A stretch of 64,000 nt of DNA, taken from assembly GCF_002150765.1 (NCBI RefSeq), contig NZ_MUYM01000071.1, positions 1 to 64,000 on the forward strand, in the 5' to 3' direction. Origin of the DNA: Lentzea kentuckyensis (GTDB lineage Bacteria > Actinomycetota > Actinomycetes > Mycobacteriales > Pseudonocardiaceae). Position 1 is the stretch's first letter; the number at the start of each line of letters is the position of its first letter. Positions 62,954 through 64,000 of the stretch are shown here, one piece after another. Below the pieces are notes generated by a model that worked only from the letters and a program-made list of their open reading frames with translations, made no database searches and was not told the DNA's origin. A program made the translations under genes and the position numbers.

Positions 62954-64000
62954 TTACTCACCCGGTTGCACGGACTTCTCGAAGAAATCCGCCATTTCGT
63001 CCGGCTTGAGCTCGTCCGCGTTCTCCTCGGCGGTCTTCGTGAGGATGCCGAACATGGGCCGGCCCTTGGCGGTGAACACCAGCACGCCGGTGCCGCTCGA
63101 AGTGGCCGCGCGGTAGTCGCCCTCCAGGCCGTTGCCGGTCCAGTCGGCCTCGACGCGGTCGGTCTGGAACGACTTCGCGATGGCGGCGGCGTTGTTCTCG
63201 GCGCCGGTGACGCTGTCGGTGAGGATGTACTGGACCGCGTAGCCGTCGCGGATCGTGCAGCTCACGACCGTGCCCTTGATCTCCTCCATGCCGGTGATCT
63301 GCGCGGAGTCGGCCTTCTCACAGCCGCCGCCGTCCGGCACGTGGCCCGCGAGCTGGCGCAGGCATTTGGTGAAGCCCTGGCCGTCCTGGGCCGTGTCGTC
63401 CTTGCACTCGTCCGCGCTGGGCAGGTCGGGGCCGGAGAACGCGAACGCCGCGCCGGCGACACCGGCCAGTACGAGAACCAGGGCGCCGACGCCGAGCAGG
63501 ACCTTCTTGTTGTCCTTCTTCGGGGCCTGCTGCGGGAAGTTCATCGGGTAGCTGCCGCTGACGTTCGGGTTCACCGGGTAGGGCCCGGTGACCGGGTAGC
63601 TGCCGCTGGCGGAGTAGGGCCCGCTCACGTTCGGGTTGGGGTACGACCCGCTGATCACCGGGTTCGGACCGCTGACGTTCGGGTTCACCGGGTGCGGGCC
63701 GGTCACGGCGGGGCTGACCGGCGCGGTCACGACCGTGGGCGGTTCGACGAACTTGGGCTTGTCGTCCTCGGGCTTGAGCGTGATCATCGCCCGGTCCACG
63801 ACCTGCGCGCCGGACGCGACGATCGTCTCCGGGTGGTCCGGGTTGGTCGGGACGATGCCGACCTTCTCCGCGATGACCTGCGCGACCAGCGGCATCCGGC
63901 AGGAGCCGCCGACGAGGTAGACGTGCTCGGGCGTGATGCCGGCCTTGCGGACCGTGGAGATCAGGAGCTCGGCGCTGCGGATCAGGCTCGGCCGGATCAG
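62954..64000 (-). CDS. Hsp70-like protein fused to membrane segment and extracellular domain (N-terminus beyond window)
   Basis: The frame is open to the right edge, so the N-terminal part is missing. The visible part starts inside an Hsp70/actin-fold ATPase (TPEHVYLVGGSCRMPLVAQV is the second phosphate/adenosine motif). Then comes a disordered stretch with repeated NPNVSGPY/YPV units (about 80-150), a single membrane span (VLLGVGALVLVLAGVAGAAF), and an outside domain of about 180 residues with four Cys (SADECKD, KCLRQ, GGCEK, VSCTI). Actinobacterial proteins of this design pair a cytoplasmic chaperone-like ATPase with an extracellular domain. Role unknown; a substrate-binding chaperone domain is absent. 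Confidence 0.8.
   Translation of the reverse strand: MIRPSLIRSAELLISTVRKAGITPEHVYLVGGSCRMPLVAQVIAEKVGIVPTNPDHPETIVASGAQVVDRAMITLKPEDDKPKFVEPPTVVTAPVSPAVTGPHPVNPNVSGPNPVISGSYPNPNVSGPYSASGSYPVTGPYPVNPNVSGSYPMNFPQQAPKKDNKKVLLGVGALVLVLAGVAGAAFAFSGPDLPSADECKDDTAQDGQGFTKCLRQLAGHVPDGGGCEKADSAQITGMEEIKGTVVSCTIRDGYAVQYILTDSVTGAENNAAAIAKSFQTDRVEADWTGNGLEGDYRAATSSGTGVLVFTAKGRPMFGILTKTAEENADELKPDEMADFFEKSVQPGE

Overview
The window is high-GC actinobacterial chromosome, most likely from the Pseudonocardiaceae (a Lentzea/Saccharothrix/Actinosynnema-like genus). That placement is inferred from GTG/TTG starts, B12-dependent ribonucleotide reductase paired with NrdR, recA-recX-DUF3046 and miaB-Rv2732c linkages shared with mycobacteria, a glutamate ABC operon, an Rv0247c-0249c-type succinate dehydrogenase, and many LAL/SARP/ECF/MarR regulators. 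No rRNA, tRNA, CRISPR array, transposase or prophage was seen.

Layout. 1-8.4 kb: edge-truncated secreted beta-propeller, DUF4239 and EcsC membrane proteins, a rifampin-phosphotransferase-like PEP enzyme, an alpha/beta hydrolase divergent from a CGNR zinc-finger regulator, an ADP-ribosylglycohydrolase, an unknown protein and an HNH nuclease. 8.4-17.6 kb: DNA-precursor and SOS block: nrdJ-nrdR with NrdR boxes, then an insertion (secreted protein, 1,000-residue SARP/STAND/TPR regulator, second secreted protein), then a small membrane protein divergent from lexA with three LexA boxes. 17.6-24.8 kb: GbsR/MarR regulator, cytochrome P450, membrane-anchored propeller, hflX, wHTH regulator, MFS exporter and SMP-30 lactonase. 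24.8-30.8 kb: conserved housekeeping block dapF-miaA-LigB-like-DUF349-Rv2732c-miaB. 31-34 kb: TAXI binding lipoprotein facing a TctE/TctD-like two-component system. 34.1-37.4 kb: gluABCD. 37.5-42.3 kb: orphan NarL-type regulator and the sdh operon. 42.5-45.3 kb: Entner-Doudoroff enzymes edd and eda. 45.3-51.3 kb: folded RNA leader, PEP-utilising enzyme with inverted domain order, coupled MFS transporter and convergent LAL regulator. 51.5-54 kb: anti-sigma/ECF sigma and a double-DUF4142 secreted protein. 54-56.4 kb: RNA-repair cassette (HD-Pnk plus RNA ligase). 56.5-59.7 kb: DUF4190-like protein, secreted trypsin-like protease, secreted hydrolase with an OhrR-type regulator. 59.7-64 kb: recX-recA with an SOS box, DUF3046, MFS, and the end of an Hsp70-like protein fused to a membrane segment and extracellular domain.

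How it fits together. The SOS genes (lexA, the lexA-divergent membrane protein, recA-recX) share recognisable LexA boxes. nrdRJ supplies dNTPs. edd/eda, sdh and gluABCD are central metabolism. Accessory genes lie between conserved blocks and bring their own regulators.

The least explained signal is non-coding. Five intergenic copies of a palindromic element (18.4, 19.6, 44.4, 44.6, 54.0 kb) share the arm GCAATGAGTCTTTTGAC, and eight exact copies of the AT-rich octamer GATATATC cluster near them and near gene 3' ends. Together they look like a dispersed repeat system of this lineage.
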